Below are positions 52,634 through 61,949 of a DNA stretch of 64,000 nucleotides, piece after piece; position 1 is the stretch's first letter; every line of letters starts with the position of its first letter. The notes beneath the pieces were generated by a model that saw only the letters and a list, made by a program, of their open reading frames with translations, made no database searches and was not told the origin of the DNA. Source of the DNA: an uncultured Muribaculaceae bacterium (lineage in GTDB: Bacteria > Bacteroidota > Bacteroidia > Bacteroidales > Muribaculaceae); NCBI GenBank assembly GCA_910583525.1, contig CAJTXL010000016.1:11048-75047 (forward strand), given 5' to 3'. The position numbers and the translations under genes are program-made.

Positions 52634-54106
52634 TTATTCGGCGGTTGCTGCTGCTTTTTTACGCCCTATCGAAAGAAGGCGCAGGCCTATCACCGTTATA
52701 AGGGCATTTATGATAAGCAACTCGAAGCTTGTTTCATAGCCGAAGAAGTGGTGCAGTGCCCATTGTAGCACCCACGACAAGCATGGTGCAAGAACGCAGA
52801 CTGCCGGAACCCAGCGGTCGTGCACGGGCTTGCTCCAGAACATGCCGTAGACGAACAGACCCAGGATAGGCCCGTAGGTATACGATGCCAAAGTGTAGAC
52901 GGCTGAGATGGCATCTTGGTCGCTGAGATAGTAGAAGGCTATGATTACGAGGCCCATTATTGCCGACATGGCAACATGTACGCCTTTGCGTGTGCGTGTG
53001 AGTTTTTTGTCGTCCTGTTTCTTGTGTGCGCTGAGGATGTCGACGGTGAACGATGTCGTGAGCGATGTCAGCGCCGACCCGGCGGCTGAATAGGCGGCCG
53101 AGATGAGGCCGAGCACAAAAAGTATGCCTACGATTACGGGTACGTCGGGGTGTGTGGCCACCATTGCGAAGATGTCGTCGCTCTTCTCTGGTGCGGCGAT
53201 GCCTTTGCTGTCCATGAAAATCACCAGCAGAGTGCCCAGAAGAAGGAAAAGTGCTATGACGAAGAACTGTGTGATGCCGCTTACTATCATGTTCTTTTGG
53301 CTCTGCTTATGGTCTTTGCAGGCGAGGTTGCGCTGCATCATGTCCTGGTCGAGGCCCGTGGTGGCTATTGCCATGAATACGCCGGCGAGGAATTGTTTCC
53401 AGAAGTAGGTGCCTTCTTTGGGGTTGTCGAAGTAGAACATGCGCGAGGTGGGGTGGTCGGCGATTGCGGCGGTCATCTCACCGAAAGAGAAGCCGAGGTT
53501 CTGCGCCACAAAATATATGCAGAGGATGACCGACATTATCAGGCAGAAGCTTTTGAGGGTGTCGGTCCATATAAGCGTCTTTACGCCGCCTTGCACGGTG
53601 TACAGCCATATGAGCGCTATTGTCACGATTACGTTGAAGACAAAGGGTATGTGCAGGGGTGAGAACACGAGCAGCTGTAGCACCGCGCATACTACAAAGA
53701 AGCGGACGGCGGCGCCGAGCATCTTCGACACGAAGAAAAACCATGCGCCGGTGCGGTAGGTTGAGCGCCCGAAGCGTTCTTCGAGGTAGCCGTAGATGGA
53801 TATCAGGTTCTTTTTGTAGAACAGCGGCACGAGGACGAAGGCAATAATGCCGTAGCCCACGATGAAGCCGAGCACCATCTGCAGGTAGGCGTAGCCCTTG
53901 GCCTGCACCATGCCGGGCACCGATATGAATGTCACGCCCGAAATGGCCGCGCCTATCATTGCGAAGGCTACCACCGGCCACGGGGCGCGCCGGTTGCCGG
54001 TGAAGAATGTCGTGTTGTCGCTGCCGCGCGAGGCGATATACGATACTGTCATCAGCAGCACGAAATAGCCGATGATGGTTATTATTACTATTACAGGAAG
54101 GCTCAT
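52634..54106 (-). CDS. sodium:solute symporter (SSS family)
   Basis: 490 aa, about 13 hydrophobic segments. Family marks include VVAFAMIGAAISGVTFISVP (early core) and SAAYSAAGSALTSLTTSFTV (Na+-site helix). The neighbouring NamZ-like muramidase suggests that the substrate may be a sugar such as MurNAc released from peptidoglycan, but the specificity cannot be read. Confidence 0.88.
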   Translation of the reverse strand: MSLPVIVIITIIGYFVLLMTVSYIASRGSDNTTFFTGNRRAPWPVVAFAMIGAAISGVTFISVPGMVQAKGYAYLQMVLGFIVGYGIIAFVLVPLFYKKNLISIYGYLEERFGRSTYRTGAWFFFVSKMLGAAVRFFVVCAVLQLLVFSPLHIPFVFNVIVTIALIWLYTVQGGVKTLIWTDTLKSFCLIMSVILCIYFVAQNLGFSFGEMTAAIADHPTSRMFYFDNPKEGTYFWKQFLAGVFMAIATTGLDQDMMQRNLACKDHKQSQKNMIVSGITQFFVIALFLLLGTLLVIFMDSKGIAAPEKSDDIFAMVATHPDVPVIVGILFVLGLISAAYSAAGSALTSLTTSFTVDILSAHKKQDDKKLTRTRKGVHVAMSAIMGLVIIAFYYLSDQDAISAVYTLASYTYGPILGLFVYGMFWSKPVHDRWVPAVCVLAPCLSWVLQWALHHFFGYETSFELLIINALITVIGLRLLSIGRKKAAATAE

Positions 54107-54143
54107 TGTCGTTTAAATACTTATAGGTTGTATAGATAAATGC

Positions 54144-55322
54144 TTATTCTACATAGAGTAGATATGGGGCACGCTGACGCTTGAATTTATCGACGTCGCC
54201 TGCCCATGTGGCCTTGATTTCGTCGGCGGTGCGGCCGTCTTCTATCATCTGACGTATGTCGCCACGGCCTATGAGCAGCTCGAAGAACGAGCGGAAGAAT
54301 TTGTCGCCCATGCCGAGGTCGCGGTATGCGTCGATGAGGTATTCGAGGTTGATGCCCTGTGCGATGGCCTCTTCGTCGGATACGGAACGGAGGTCGACGC
54401 CGTGGCATAGTTTGTCGAGTTGCGGCGGATTTTTGGCTCCGGGCACGCTGCGTGGGGTGAACTCGAAGGTGCGCCCTTTCATATCCGGGTGTCCGTAGAC
54501 CTCGAAAGGAAAGTCGGTGCCGCGGCCGAGGCTCACGGGGGTGGCTTCGAAATAGCACACGGACGGATAGAGGTATATCGATTTCATGGTCCGCAGGTTC
54601 GGCGACGGGGCTATAGGTAGTTCATAGCGTGTCTGATGGGTGTAGTTGAGGCACGGCACCACTTTGAGCGACACTTTGGTGCCGTCGGCGAGCCATCCTT
54701 CGCCGTTTGCCATCTGCGCCAGTTCGCCCAAGGTCATGCCATGCACTACAGGTATGGGCAGTCGCCCTACCCCGGATTCATATTTCATGTCGAGAATCGG
54801 GCCGTCGACGGTCATGCCGTTGGGGTTGGGGCGGTCGAGCACCACGAACTCCTTGCCGTAGGCTTTGGCGGCGTTCATAAGGTCGACCATGGTGCAGTAG
54901 TAAGTGTAGTAGCGCAGGCCCACGTCCTGGATGTCGGCTACGATTACGTCGATGCCGTCCATCACTTCTTTAGCCGGCATGCGTGTGCCTTTGCCGCCGT
55001 AGAGCGAAGCGATGGGTATGCCCGTTGGGCCGTCGACGCTGTTGCCGACATGCTCTCCGGCATCGGCGGTGCCGCGGAAGCCGTGTTCTGGCGAAAAGAG
55101 GGTGATGACGTTGATGCCGTTTTCGAGCATCACATCGAGGGTGTGCTTGTCTCCGACCATGCCTGTATGGTTCGAGAAAAGGGCTACGCGCTTTCCTTTC
55201 AGTTCGGAAATGTACTCCGAGGTACGTTCGGCACCGACAACTACGGGCTTTTCGGCGCAGGCCATCATGGTTGCGCAGGCCGCTATTGCGGCAGATAATA
55301 TCAGTTTAAGGTGTTTCAGCAT
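54144..55322 (-). CDS. namZ: NamZ-type exo-beta-N-acetylmuramidase (DUF1343)
   Basis: 392 aa. Signal peptide or lipoprotein signal (ILSAAIAACATMMACAEKPV). The DUF1343 core shows LFSPEHGFRGTADAGEHVGN, VDGPTGIPIASLYGGKGTRM and DVIVADIQDVGLRYYTYYCT, then FVVLDRPNPNGMTVDGPILD, all typical of GH171. The family founder, NamZ, removes MurNAc from the non-reducing end of glycan chains in peptidoglycan recycling. A symporter follows 37 bp downstream. The -7 region reads TACCTTTA, one base off the consensus. Confidence 0.88.
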   Translation of the reverse strand: MLKHLKLILSAAIAACATMMACAEKPVVVGAERTSEYISELKGKRVALFSNHTGMVGDKHTLDVMLENGINVITLFSPEHGFRGTADAGEHVGNSVDGPTGIPIASLYGGKGTRMPAKEVMDGIDVIVADIQDVGLRYYTYYCTMVDLMNAAKAYGKEFVVLDRPNPNGMTVDGPILDMKYESGVGRLPIPVVHGMTLGELAQMANGEGWLADGTKVSLKVVPCLNYTHQTRYELPIAPSPNLRTMKSIYLYPSVCYFEATPVSLGRGTDFPFEVYGHPDMKGRTFEFTPRSVPGAKNPPQLDKLCHGVDLRSVSDEEAIAQGINLEYLIDAYRDLGMGDKFFRSFFELLIGRGDIRQMIEDGRTADEIKATWAGDVDKFKRQRAPYLLYVE

Positions 55323-55458
55323 TTTGCCGTATTAAGGTGTTGTAATACAATGGCGTAAAGGTAGTGCAAAAAACCGACATATCTATTTTAAAATGCGTAT
55401 AAAAACAATAATATATATTAAACGGGATGAAAAATTAGTACAATTCGGAAAAATGCAA

Positions 55459-55466
55459 TAACTTTG
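55459..55466 (+). promoter_or_regulatory. -7 box (TAACTTTG) for tRNA-Ala
   Basis: TAACTTTG ends 12 nt before the first base of the tRNA. Confidence 0.55.
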
Positions 55467-55478
55467 CAACGCAAATAC

Positions 55479-55555
55479 GGGGTACTAGCTCATCTGGCTA
55501 GAGCGCGACACTGGCAGTGTCGAGGTGAGCGGTTCGAGTCCGCTGTACTCCACCA
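55479..55555 (+). tRNA. tRNA-Ala (anticodon GGC)
   Basis: Full cloverleaf of 77 nt including an encoded CCA. Acceptor GGGGTAC/GTACTCC contains the G3:U70 pair that identifies tRNA-Ala. The anticodon loop CTGGCAG gives GGC at 55513-55515, reading GCC and GCU. The T arm has GGTTCGAGTCC. No integrase or repeated 3' end suggests that it is used as an attachment site. Confidence 0.97.
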
Positions 55556-55563
55556 CCCTATTT

Positions 55564-55597
55564 AAGCGAATCGAATTGAAATTTCGGTTCGCTTTTT
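55564..55597 (+). terminator. terminator after tRNA-Ala
   Basis: AAGCGAA (55564-55570) and TTCGCTT (55588-55594) with an inner GAA/TTTC pairing and a T-run. Confidence 0.8.
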
Positions 55598-55618
55598 TGT
55601 TGTATCATTGAAAAAGTC

Positions 55619-55626
55619 TATATTTG
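55619..55626 (+). promoter_or_regulatory. -7 box (TATATTTG) for the nucleotidyltransferase gene
   Basis: TATATTTG, 7 nt before the ATG. Confidence 0.45.
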
Positions 55627-55632
55627 TGGCGT

Positions 55633-55941
55633 ATGAAGCTGATAGAAATGAATATTGACAAGATTGTCGCTTTGTGCCGCAAGTACAAGGTGGCGAAGCT
55701 GTGGGTGTTCGGGTCAATCCTTACAGACCGCTTTAATGATGAAAGCGATGTAGACTTTTCGGTGATTTTTCACTATGACCAAATACACGATTTGTTTGAG
55801 GTTTTCTTCGATTTCATTGAAGAGCTGCAACGATTGTTAGGGCGCCGCGTTGATATGGTAGACGAGACGGCTGTTCGTAATCAATACTTCCGCAAAGAGT
55901 TAGATAGCACCAAACGATTGATTTTTTCTAAATCGGCATAA
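55633..55941 (+). CDS. minimal nucleotidyltransferase (MNT-like), solitary
   Basis: 102 aa. Active-site pattern G-S-x(10)-D-x-D is present as VFGSILTDRFNDESDVDFSV. This is the MNT fold found in MNT-HEPN toxin-antitoxin pairs, where MNT is the antitoxin that AMPylates HEPN. No HEPN gene lies beside it: the neighbours are a tRNA and an alcohol dehydrogenase. It may be an orphan, a regulator, or have lost its partner. Start is ATG 55633. Confidence 0.8.
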   Translation: MKLIEMNIDKIVALCRKYKVAKLWVFGSILTDRFNDESDVDFSVIFHYDQIHDLFEVFFDFIEELQRLLGRRVDMVDETAVRNQYFRKELDSTKRLIFSKSA

Positions 55942-55956
55942 GTTCTAATATATACA

Positions 55957-55993
55957 TATTCCGCGCAGTGTGAAGCAGATACTGCGCGGAATA
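55957..55993. terminator. bidirectional hairpin between MNT and FucO genes
   Basis: Arms 55957-55969 and 55981-55993 are 13-bp perfect complements around an 11-nt loop, AT-rich on both sides, between converging genes. Confidence 0.75.
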
Positions 55994-56012
55994 GTATATT
56001 TATTGAGTCGGA

Positions 56013-57167
56013 CTACAGAACTTTGGTGTAGAGGCGGCGGATGTCGTCGATGGTTACTTCGCGAGGGTTGCCGGGTGTGCAGACGTCGGCGATGGCCTGT
56101 TCGGCGAGTGCATTGATATCGGCGGTTGTGATGCCGAGTTCGGCGAGGTGCGATGGGATGCCGACGTCTTCAGAGAGGCGTCGAACGGCATCGCATGCGG
56201 CTTGGGCCGCTTCGGTATCGGCCATGCCGGCGGTATCGACGCCCATTGCTTCGGCTATATGGCGGTATTTGGTGAGTGCCGCCGGTGCGTTGAACTCCAT
56301 GATTGTGGGGAGCAGGAGTGCGTTTGCCACTCCATGGGGAATGTCGAACAGGGAACCCATGGGGTGTGCCATGCCGTGTACGAGACCGAGGCCTACGTTA
56401 GAGAAGGCCATGCCGGCGATGTACTGGGCTACAGCCATGGCGTCGCGTCCGTCGGGGTTTATAGGTTCGTTTACGGCAGTGCGAAGGTTGGCCGAAATCA
56501 TGCGTATTGCCTGAAGCTCGAACATGTCGGACATTGCCCATGCGCCTTTGGTGATATATCCTTCGATGGCGTGAGTGAGAGCGTCCATGCCTGTTGCGGC
56601 TGTAAGACTCCGAGGCAGGGAGTACATCAGTTCGGGGTCGATGATGGCTACGGCCGGTATGTCGTTGGGGTCGACGCACACCATCTTTTTCTTTTTGGTC
56701 TCGTCGATGATTACGTAGTTGATTGTCGTTTCGGCGGCTGTTCCTGCGGTGGTGGGTATTGCGATTGTGGGGACGGCTTTGTGCTTTGTAGGGGCACATC
56801 CTTCGAGCGACACCACGTCGGCGAATTCGGGGTTGTTTGCTATTATTCCGACTGCTTTTGCGGTGTCGATGGAAGAGCCTCCGCCTATAGCGACGATGAA
56901 GTCGGCACCGGCTTTGCGGAATGCTTCGAGGCCGCTGTTTACGTTTGCCGTTGTGGGGTTGGGCTTTATGTCGGAGAAGATTTCGTAGGGTATTCCGGCT
57001 TTGTCGAGGTGGCATGTGACTTTTGCGGCAATGCCGAGGTCGACGAGCGACTTGTCGGCCATGACGAGAGCCTTTCGCCCTCCGATACGCTTTATTTCGG
57101 ATACTATTTCGCTTCGGCATCCGGGGCCGAAGTATGATACTTCGTTTAGGATAAATCGGTGTGTCAT
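56013..57167 (-). CDS. fucO: iron-containing alcohol dehydrogenase, lactaldehyde reductase type
   Basis: 384 aa group III alcohol dehydrogenase. NAD motif AIGGGSSIDTAKAVGIIANN. Metal ligands: Asp in SLTAATGMDALTHAIEGYIT, then His in LVHGMAHPMGSLFDIPHGVA. The run of features (NEVSYFGPGCRSE start, KALVMADKSL) fits FucO, which reduces L-lactaldehyde to 1,2-propanediol during fucose or rhamnose use. No fucose genes surround it; other short-chain aldehydes are possible substrates. Single gene with its own promoter. Confidence 0.85.
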   Translation of the reverse strand: MTHRFILNEVSYFGPGCRSEIVSEIKRIGGRKALVMADKSLVDLGIAAKVTCHLDKAGIPYEIFSDIKPNPTTANVNSGLEAFRKAGADFIVAIGGGSSIDTAKAVGIIANNPEFADVVSLEGCAPTKHKAVPTIAIPTTAGTAAETTINYVIIDETKKKKMVCVDPNDIPAVAIIDPELMYSLPRSLTAATGMDALTHAIEGYITKGAWAMSDMFELQAIRMISANLRTAVNEPINPDGRDAMAVAQYIAGMAFSNVGLGLVHGMAHPMGSLFDIPHGVANALLLPTIMEFNAPAALTKYRHIAEAMGVDTAGMADTEAAQAACDAVRRLSEDVGIPSHLAELGITTADINALAEQAIADVCTPGNPREVTIDDIRRLYTKVL

Positions 57168-57194
57168 CGTATTTTTGGATTATGGTCAGTAGCA

Positions 57195-57202
57195 CAAAAA
57201 TA
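57195..57202 (-). promoter_or_regulatory. -7 box (TATTTTTG) for fucO
   Basis: Minus-strand TATTTTTG, 27 nt upstream of the ATG. Confidence 0.55.
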
Positions 57203-57339
57203 CGGATTTATAGTATATGGCCGTTATTGAATTGTTTTGAAAAATGAACGAAGTGTTCAGCAATTCGACAGCAGAGGGTCTGCGGGCCGTTTTGCGGGGT
57301 CAAGCCAAAAATCACTATGCAAAAATTGTAAGGACATCC

Positions 57340-57676
57340 CTAAAGGGATGCAGTGCTACAGCGTGGCACAAATAGAATTAGACCATGGCAAGCGCGCCTT
57401 TAGGTGCGTTTGTCGTGGGTTTGTTGTCTCCGTCAATCGAAGCGCCTCGATAGGCTGTGCGATATTCCGTTTCTATGCCCTATCGCGCTACGCTGTAGCA
57501 CTTTTGAATGTTGGGATGATTACCCGGGCCGCGCGCACCCTGACGGGGCGCTTGCCCGGGTCTACTGCTGTTTACGCCACTCTGTGGCGTTTGCCCCATA
57601 TGGGGCATTTTAACATATTCATCGTAAGTTCGGTTTGGGATTTCCTTTACACGTGCCAAAGGCACGTCCCTACATT
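57340..57676. repeat. interspersed repeats in the 57168-57702 gap
   Basis: 57352-57366 and 57484-57500 carry the gctacagcgt.gc phrase in opposite orientations. 57480-57597 is an inverted relative of 24818-24934 with a GC-rich palindrome (57522-57562). 57651-57676 is a 26-bp copy of the arm at 31522-31550. No gene is seen. Confidence 0.6.
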
Positions 57677-57702
57677 GGTCGATGCTCCTTTAACTCGCCA
57701 TT

Positions 57703-58437
57703 TTAGTGGGCGGTTTTGCGGAGTTGGCGGAGGGCGGCGCGTTCTTCTTTGGTGAACTTTTCGGTGGCGTAGCTGAGTGTAGTTGCGCTGAATGCGGCGA
57801 TGTTGGCGTTGATGAATTGGCGCAGGCGTGCGGGGTCTTTCTTTCCTGCTTCGCGCAGAACCCAGCCGACGGCTTTCTGCATGAGTTGGTGGGGATGTGT
57901 GAGCATGCGCCGGGCGGTGTCGAAGGGCAGGTCGAGCATGCCGTGGCGAATGGGGGTGAGCATCGCGACGACGGCGATGCGCTGTTCCCAAAGGACGGGT
58001 GAGGACAGGAGTGTGTCGATGGCGTCGAGGTGTCTTCCGAGGGCTATTTCTTCGCCGAGGATATATTCGGTTGAGAGGTCAACGAGGTCCCAGTTGTTGG
58101 CTTTGGGTGCGTTTTCGAGGTAGAAGTTTACGCATTGTTCGCGTTGCTGCGGATTGTTGCGTGCCTTGCGATAGCGTTCGACCAGTGCGAGGAGTGCGGC
58201 GAGGCGGAACTCATGGGTGGGCTCGTCGAGCATCTGTGCGATTTGGTGGAGCGGCAGGGTGTGGTATTTCTTTGATATGCGGCGGTTGTCGGGGACGTAT
58301 ATCCCGACGAAGATGTCGCCTTCGCCGTATTGTCCCGGTCCGGTTTTGAAGAAGCGCATAAGGTCGGGCACTTTTTCGGCTCTGGCGGCGAGCATGAGTT
58401 CGCGGCGCCATTCTTCAAGGGATATGCTGTCGTTCAT
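57703..58437 (-). CDS. AlkD-like DNA alkylation repair protein
   Basis: 244 aa of HEAT-like helical repeats. Landmarks are FFKTGPGQYGEGDIFVGIYV (a conserved start segment), VPDNRRISKKYHTLPLHQIA, and ANNWDLVDLSTEYILGE with a Trp-Asp pair in the proposed lesion-binding cleft. AlkD excises bulky or cationic N-alkyl bases without base flipping. The frame stays open another 918 bases upstream, but that part is a shadow of folK and infB; ATG 58437 is the start. It overlaps folK by 4 bp. Confidence 0.85.
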   Translation of the reverse strand: MNDSISLEEWRRELMLAARAEKVPDLMRFFKTGPGQYGEGDIFVGIYVPDNRRISKKYHTLPLHQIAQMLDEPTHEFRLAALLALVERYRKARNNPQQREQCVNFYLENAPKANNWDLVDLSTEYILGEEIALGRHLDAIDTLLSSPVLWEQRIAVVAMLTPIRHGMLDLPFDTARRMLTHPHQLMQKAVGWVLREAGKKDPARLRQFINANIAAFSATTLSYATEKFTKEERAALRQLRKTAH

Positions 58438-58937
58438 GGTTTTAGCTGTTTGAGGAGTTCTGCGGCAGTCGCGCCGAGCAGGGGGTGGCGCCATGCCGGT
58501 GCGAGTTCTGCCATGGGTTCGAGGACAAAGGGGCGCAGGTGCATGCGAGGGTGCGGCAGCGTGAGCGCCGGTGTGTCGCACACGAGGGCGTCGGCGGCGA
58601 TGATGTCGATGTCGATGTCGCGGTCGCGGTAGGTGCCGTCGGGGTTGCGGTGCGGCATGGGCGATATTGAGCGTTCGATTTTCTGCAAGGCGCCGAGGAT
58701 GTGCCGGAGCTGCGGTTCGGACCATCGGAACGCGGTGCGGAAGCGTATTGCTACGCCTATGTTCACGAAACGGGCTGTGGAGTCGAAACCCCACGGTTCG
58801 CTTTCTATTTCGGTGGAGAGGGCTATTTCGGCGTCTTTGAACAGGATGCAATGGGAAATGGCGGCGACCGCACGGGCAATGTTTGCCCTGCGGTCGCCGT
58901 TGTTTGAGCCTATGTTGAGATAGAGTGCCGGGTTCAC
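58434..58937 (-). CDS. folK: 2-amino-4-hydroxy-6-hydroxymethyldihydropteridine pyrophosphokinase
   Basis: 167 aa. NIGSNNGDRRANIARAV at the N-terminus, ESEPWGFDSTARFVNI, and the family signature YRDRDIDIDIIAADALV with the Asp pair that binds Mg-ATP. PHPRMHLRPFVLEPMAEL ends the core. Transfers pyrophosphate to the pterin in folate synthesis. It overlaps the infB stop by 4 bp, so it is expressed with the translation operon. Confidence 0.95.
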   Translation of the reverse strand: MNPALYLNIGSNNGDRRANIARAVAAISHCILFKDAEIALSTEIESEPWGFDSTARFVNIGVAIRFRTAFRWSEPQLRHILGALQKIERSISPMPHRNPDGTYRDRDIDIDIIAADALVCDTPALTLPHPRMHLRPFVLEPMAELAPAWRHPLLGATAAELLKQLKP

Positions 58938-61876
58938 CCTTCGATGGTGCGAGATACTTCTTTTTCTTCGAAGCCTTCGATGAGGTCGCCGACTTTGACG
59001 TCGTTGTATCCGGCGATGGATATACCGCAGTCATAGCCCGATAGGACTTCTTTGACGTCGTCTTTGAAGCGTTTGAGCGAGCCGAGGTCGCCGGTGTAGC
59101 GCACGATGCCGTCGCGGATGAGGCGCACTTTGCATCCGCGTTTGATTTTGCCTTCGCGTACGATTGCACCGGCGATGGTGCCGACTTTCGAGACATGGAA
59201 TGTTTCGAGCACTTCGGCCGTACCGGTGATTTCTTCTTTGATTTCGGGCGCGAGCAGGCCTGCCATTGCGTCTTTGACTTCTTCGATGGCCTGGTATATG
59301 ACGGAGTACAGGCGGATTTGTACGCCGTCGCGTTCTGCGGCGCGTCGAGCGGCAACAGAGGGGCGCACCTGGAAGCCGATGATGATGGCGTCGGATGCTG
59401 CGGCGAGCGTGACGTCGCTTTCGGATATTTCGCCGACGGCTTTGTGGAGCACGTTGATTTGGACTTCTTCGGTCGAGAGCTTGATGAGGGAGTCGGAGAG
59501 TGCTTCGATGGAGCCGTCGACGTCGCCTTTGACGATAATGTTCAGCTCCTGGAAGTTGCCTATGGCACGGCGACGGCCGATGTCTTCGAGTGTGAGGAGC
59601 TTGGTTGTTCGGAGACCCTGTTCACGAGCGAGCTGTTCGCGTTTGCCGGCGATGTCACGAGCTTCCTGTTCGGTTTCGAGTACGTTGAAGGTGTCGCCGG
59701 CGGTGGGAGCGCCGTTTAGGCCGAGAATGAGCGCCGGGGTTGCCGGGCCGGCTTCTTTGATGCGCTGGTTGCGCTCGTTGAACATTGCCTTTACTTTGCC
59801 GAAGTGGTTGCCTGCAAGGACGACGTCGCCGACGTGGAGCGTGCCGTTCTGTACGAGCACGTTGGCTACGTATCCCCTGCCCTTGTCGAGCGAGGATTCG
59901 ATGATAGTGCCTACGGCTCGGCGTTTGGGGTTGGCTTTGAGCTCGAGGAGCTCGGCTTCGAGGAGCACTTTTTCCATGAGTTCGGCCACGCCTATGCCCT
60001 GCTTCGCCGAGATGTCCTGGCTCTGGTATTTACCGCCCCATTCTTCGACGAGGTAGTTCATGGCGGCCAGTTCTTCTTTGATTTTGTCGGGGTTGGCGTG
60101 TGGCTTGTCTATCTTGTTTATTGCGAAGACGATTGGCACGCCTGCGGCGGAGGCGTGGTTGATAGCCTCGACGGTCTGCGGCATGACGCTGTCGTCGGCG
60201 GCGACGATGATGATGACAAGGTCGGTGACTTTGGCACCACGCGCACGCATGGCGGTGAAGGCTTCGTGTCCGGGGGTGTCGAGGAAGGTTATGTGTCGAC
60301 CGTCGGCGAGTTTTACGCTGTATGAGCCTATGTGCTGTGTTATGCCGCCGGCTTCGCCAGCGATGACGTTGGCTTTACGGATGTAGTCGAGTAGCGATGT
60401 CTTGCCGTGGTCGACGTGTCCCATGACTGTGACTACGGGCGGACGGCTCACGAGGTCTTCTTCGCTGTCTTCTTCCTGGTGAATGGCGTCGGCGACTTCG
60501 GCAGATACGTATTCGGTGGTAAATCCGAACTCGTCGGCCACGATGTTGATGGTTTCGGCATCGAGTCGTTGGTTGATAGACACCATCACGCCGAGGTTCA
60601 TACATGTGGCGATTACGTTGTTGACGGGGACGTCCATCATTGCGGCGAGGTCGTTGGCGGTAACGAACTCGGTGATTTTGAGTACTCGGCTTTCGGCCAT
60701 TTCGGCCTGGTGAGCCTCACGCTCGCGTGTAGCGTTGGCTTCGCGTTTTTCCTTGCGCCATTTTACGCCTTTTTTGAGGCCTTTGTCTTTTGAAGTTAGG
60801 CGTGCGAGTGTTTCTTTTACCTGCTTCTGTACGTCTTCTTCGCTTACTTCGGGCGTAACGGGGCGTTTGGACGCATTGTTGCGTTGCTTTTCAGGTCGAC
60901 GGTTGTCGTTGCGCTGACGGTCGGCTCCGCCTTGAGAGCCACGGCGGTTGTCGGCGCCCCGCTGTTCGTTGTTTCCGGCAGAACGTCCTACTTTTTCGAT
61001 GTCGACTTTTTCTTTCCCGGCAATGCGGCGGCGTTTTTTGCGGTCGGTGTCGGCTGCGGCGCCGGGAGTTCCGGGCTGTTGTCCGCGTCCGCGCCGTTCT
61101 TCTTTGGATTTCTTTTTCGGCCTTGTTGTCTGGTTGATTGCGGCGAGGTCGATTTTGCCTACGATGTTGAGCGACGGAGCGGGGGCTGTGCGTTCGAGGG
61201 TGAATATCTCGGGCTCTTGTGGAGCTTGTGCGCGGTCGGCCGGTGCTTCGGCTTTTTTCGTTTCCTGAGCCGGAGCTTCGGGTTTTGGGGCGCTCTGTTT
61301 GGGCGTCTCGATTTTGGGTTCGGCCTTGGGTTCTTTTATTTCAGGTTTGGGCTGTGAGGGAGCCTGCGGTTTTTCTTCGGCTTTGGGTGCCGGAGCTTTG
61401 GCTTCTTCTTTTTCGGGTTCTATGGCTTTGGCTTTCGGCTCTTCTGTTTTTTGCTGTTGAACCGGAGCCTGCCGAGCCTTGGGCTGTTCTTCGGTTTTTT
61501 GTTCTTTTGGCGCCGGTGCCGGTTCTTTGGCTTTGGGTGCTTCGGAGCGCACCACAGGGTTTCCTTTGGCGTCGAGTTCGAGTTTACCGAGAATGCGCGG
61601 TTTTGGCGCTGAAGTCAGTTTGACTTCTTCGGCTTTGTCGGGCTGTGCGGCGGCTTTTGAGCGGTTTTCTTTTCGTTCTGTAATGATTTGTGTCGAGCGG
61701 TTCTTGAGGTCTTTGTCGCTTTTGAAGGCGCTCATCAGCAGAACGACGACATCGTCTTCAACACGTGTGTTGGGGCTTTCGTCGATGTTGATGTTTCGTT
61801 TGCGCAGAAAGTCGATAACGGTCGGGAGTGACACGTTGAGGTCTTTTGCGATTTTACTGATTTTAGTTTTCGCCAT
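58934..61876 (-). CDS. infB: translation initiation factor IF-2
   Basis: 980 aa. N-terminal KISKIAKDLNVSLPTVIDFL helix-turn-helix (IF2_N), a long Lys/Glu/Pro/Ala-rich disordered stretch (70-340), a second IF2_N (KITEFVTANDLAAMMDVPVN, about 400-450) and the GTPase core with G1 GHVDHGKTSLLDYI, G3 DTPGHEAF and G4 NKID. Two OB-fold-type domains follow, ending near GFEEKEVSRTIEG. Guides initiator tRNA to the 30S. The low-complexity segment makes it longer than E. coli IF-2. Confidence 0.97.
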   Translation of the reverse strand: MAKTKISKIAKDLNVSLPTVIDFLRKRNINIDESPNTRVEDDVVVLLMSAFKSDKDLKNRSTQIITERKENRSKAAAQPDKAEEVKLTSAPKPRILGKLELDAKGNPVVRSEAPKAKEPAPAPKEQKTEEQPKARQAPVQQQKTEEPKAKAIEPEKEEAKAPAPKAEEKPQAPSQPKPEIKEPKAEPKIETPKQSAPKPEAPAQETKKAEAPADRAQAPQEPEIFTLERTAPAPSLNIVGKIDLAAINQTTRPKKKSKEERRGRGQQPGTPGAAADTDRKKRRRIAGKEKVDIEKVGRSAGNNEQRGADNRRGSQGGADRQRNDNRRPEKQRNNASKRPVTPEVSEEDVQKQVKETLARLTSKDKGLKKGVKWRKEKREANATREREAHQAEMAESRVLKITEFVTANDLAAMMDVPVNNVIATCMNLGVMVSINQRLDAETINIVADEFGFTTEYVSAEVADAIHQEEDSEEDLVSRPPVVTVMGHVDHGKTSLLDYIRKANVIAGEAGGITQHIGSYSVKLADGRHITFLDTPGHEAFTAMRARGAKVTDLVIIIVAADDSVMPQTVEAINHASAAGVPIVFAINKIDKPHANPDKIKEELAAMNYLVEEWGGKYQSQDISAKQGIGVAELMEKVLLEAELLELKANPKRRAVGTIIESSLDKGRGYVANVLVQNGTLHVGDVVLAGNHFGKVKAMFNERNQRIKEAGPATPALILGLNGAPTAGDTFNVLETEQEARDIAGKREQLAREQGLRTTKLLTLEDIGRRRAIGNFQELNIIVKGDVDGSIEALSDSLIKLSTEEVQINVLHKAVGEISESDVTLAAASDAIIIGFQVRPSVAARRAAERDGVQIRLYSVIYQAIEEVKDAMAGLLAPEIKEEITGTAEVLETFHVSKVGTIAGAIVREGKIKRGCKVRLIRDGIVRYTGDLGSLKRFKDDVKEVLSGYDCGISIAGYNDVKVGDLIEGFEEKEVSRTIEG

Positions 61877-61949
61877 ATATCGGTTTTATACTTTTTCTGT
61901 GTTATTGAAGACGATGTTATCGAGGTGGAGAGGTCGCGGTCGGCCGAGG

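Noticed and set aside
55479..55941. tRNA-Ala as a mobile-element attachment site with MNT as cargo
   Set aside because: No integrase, no direct repeat of the tRNA 3' end and no element boundary are seen.
58438..59355. The open frame upstream of AlkD gives an apparent 550-aa protein
   Set aside because: That part lies opposite no start and reads through folK and infB in another frame; its composition is Pro/Arg/Ser-rich noise and the AlkD family begins at 58437.
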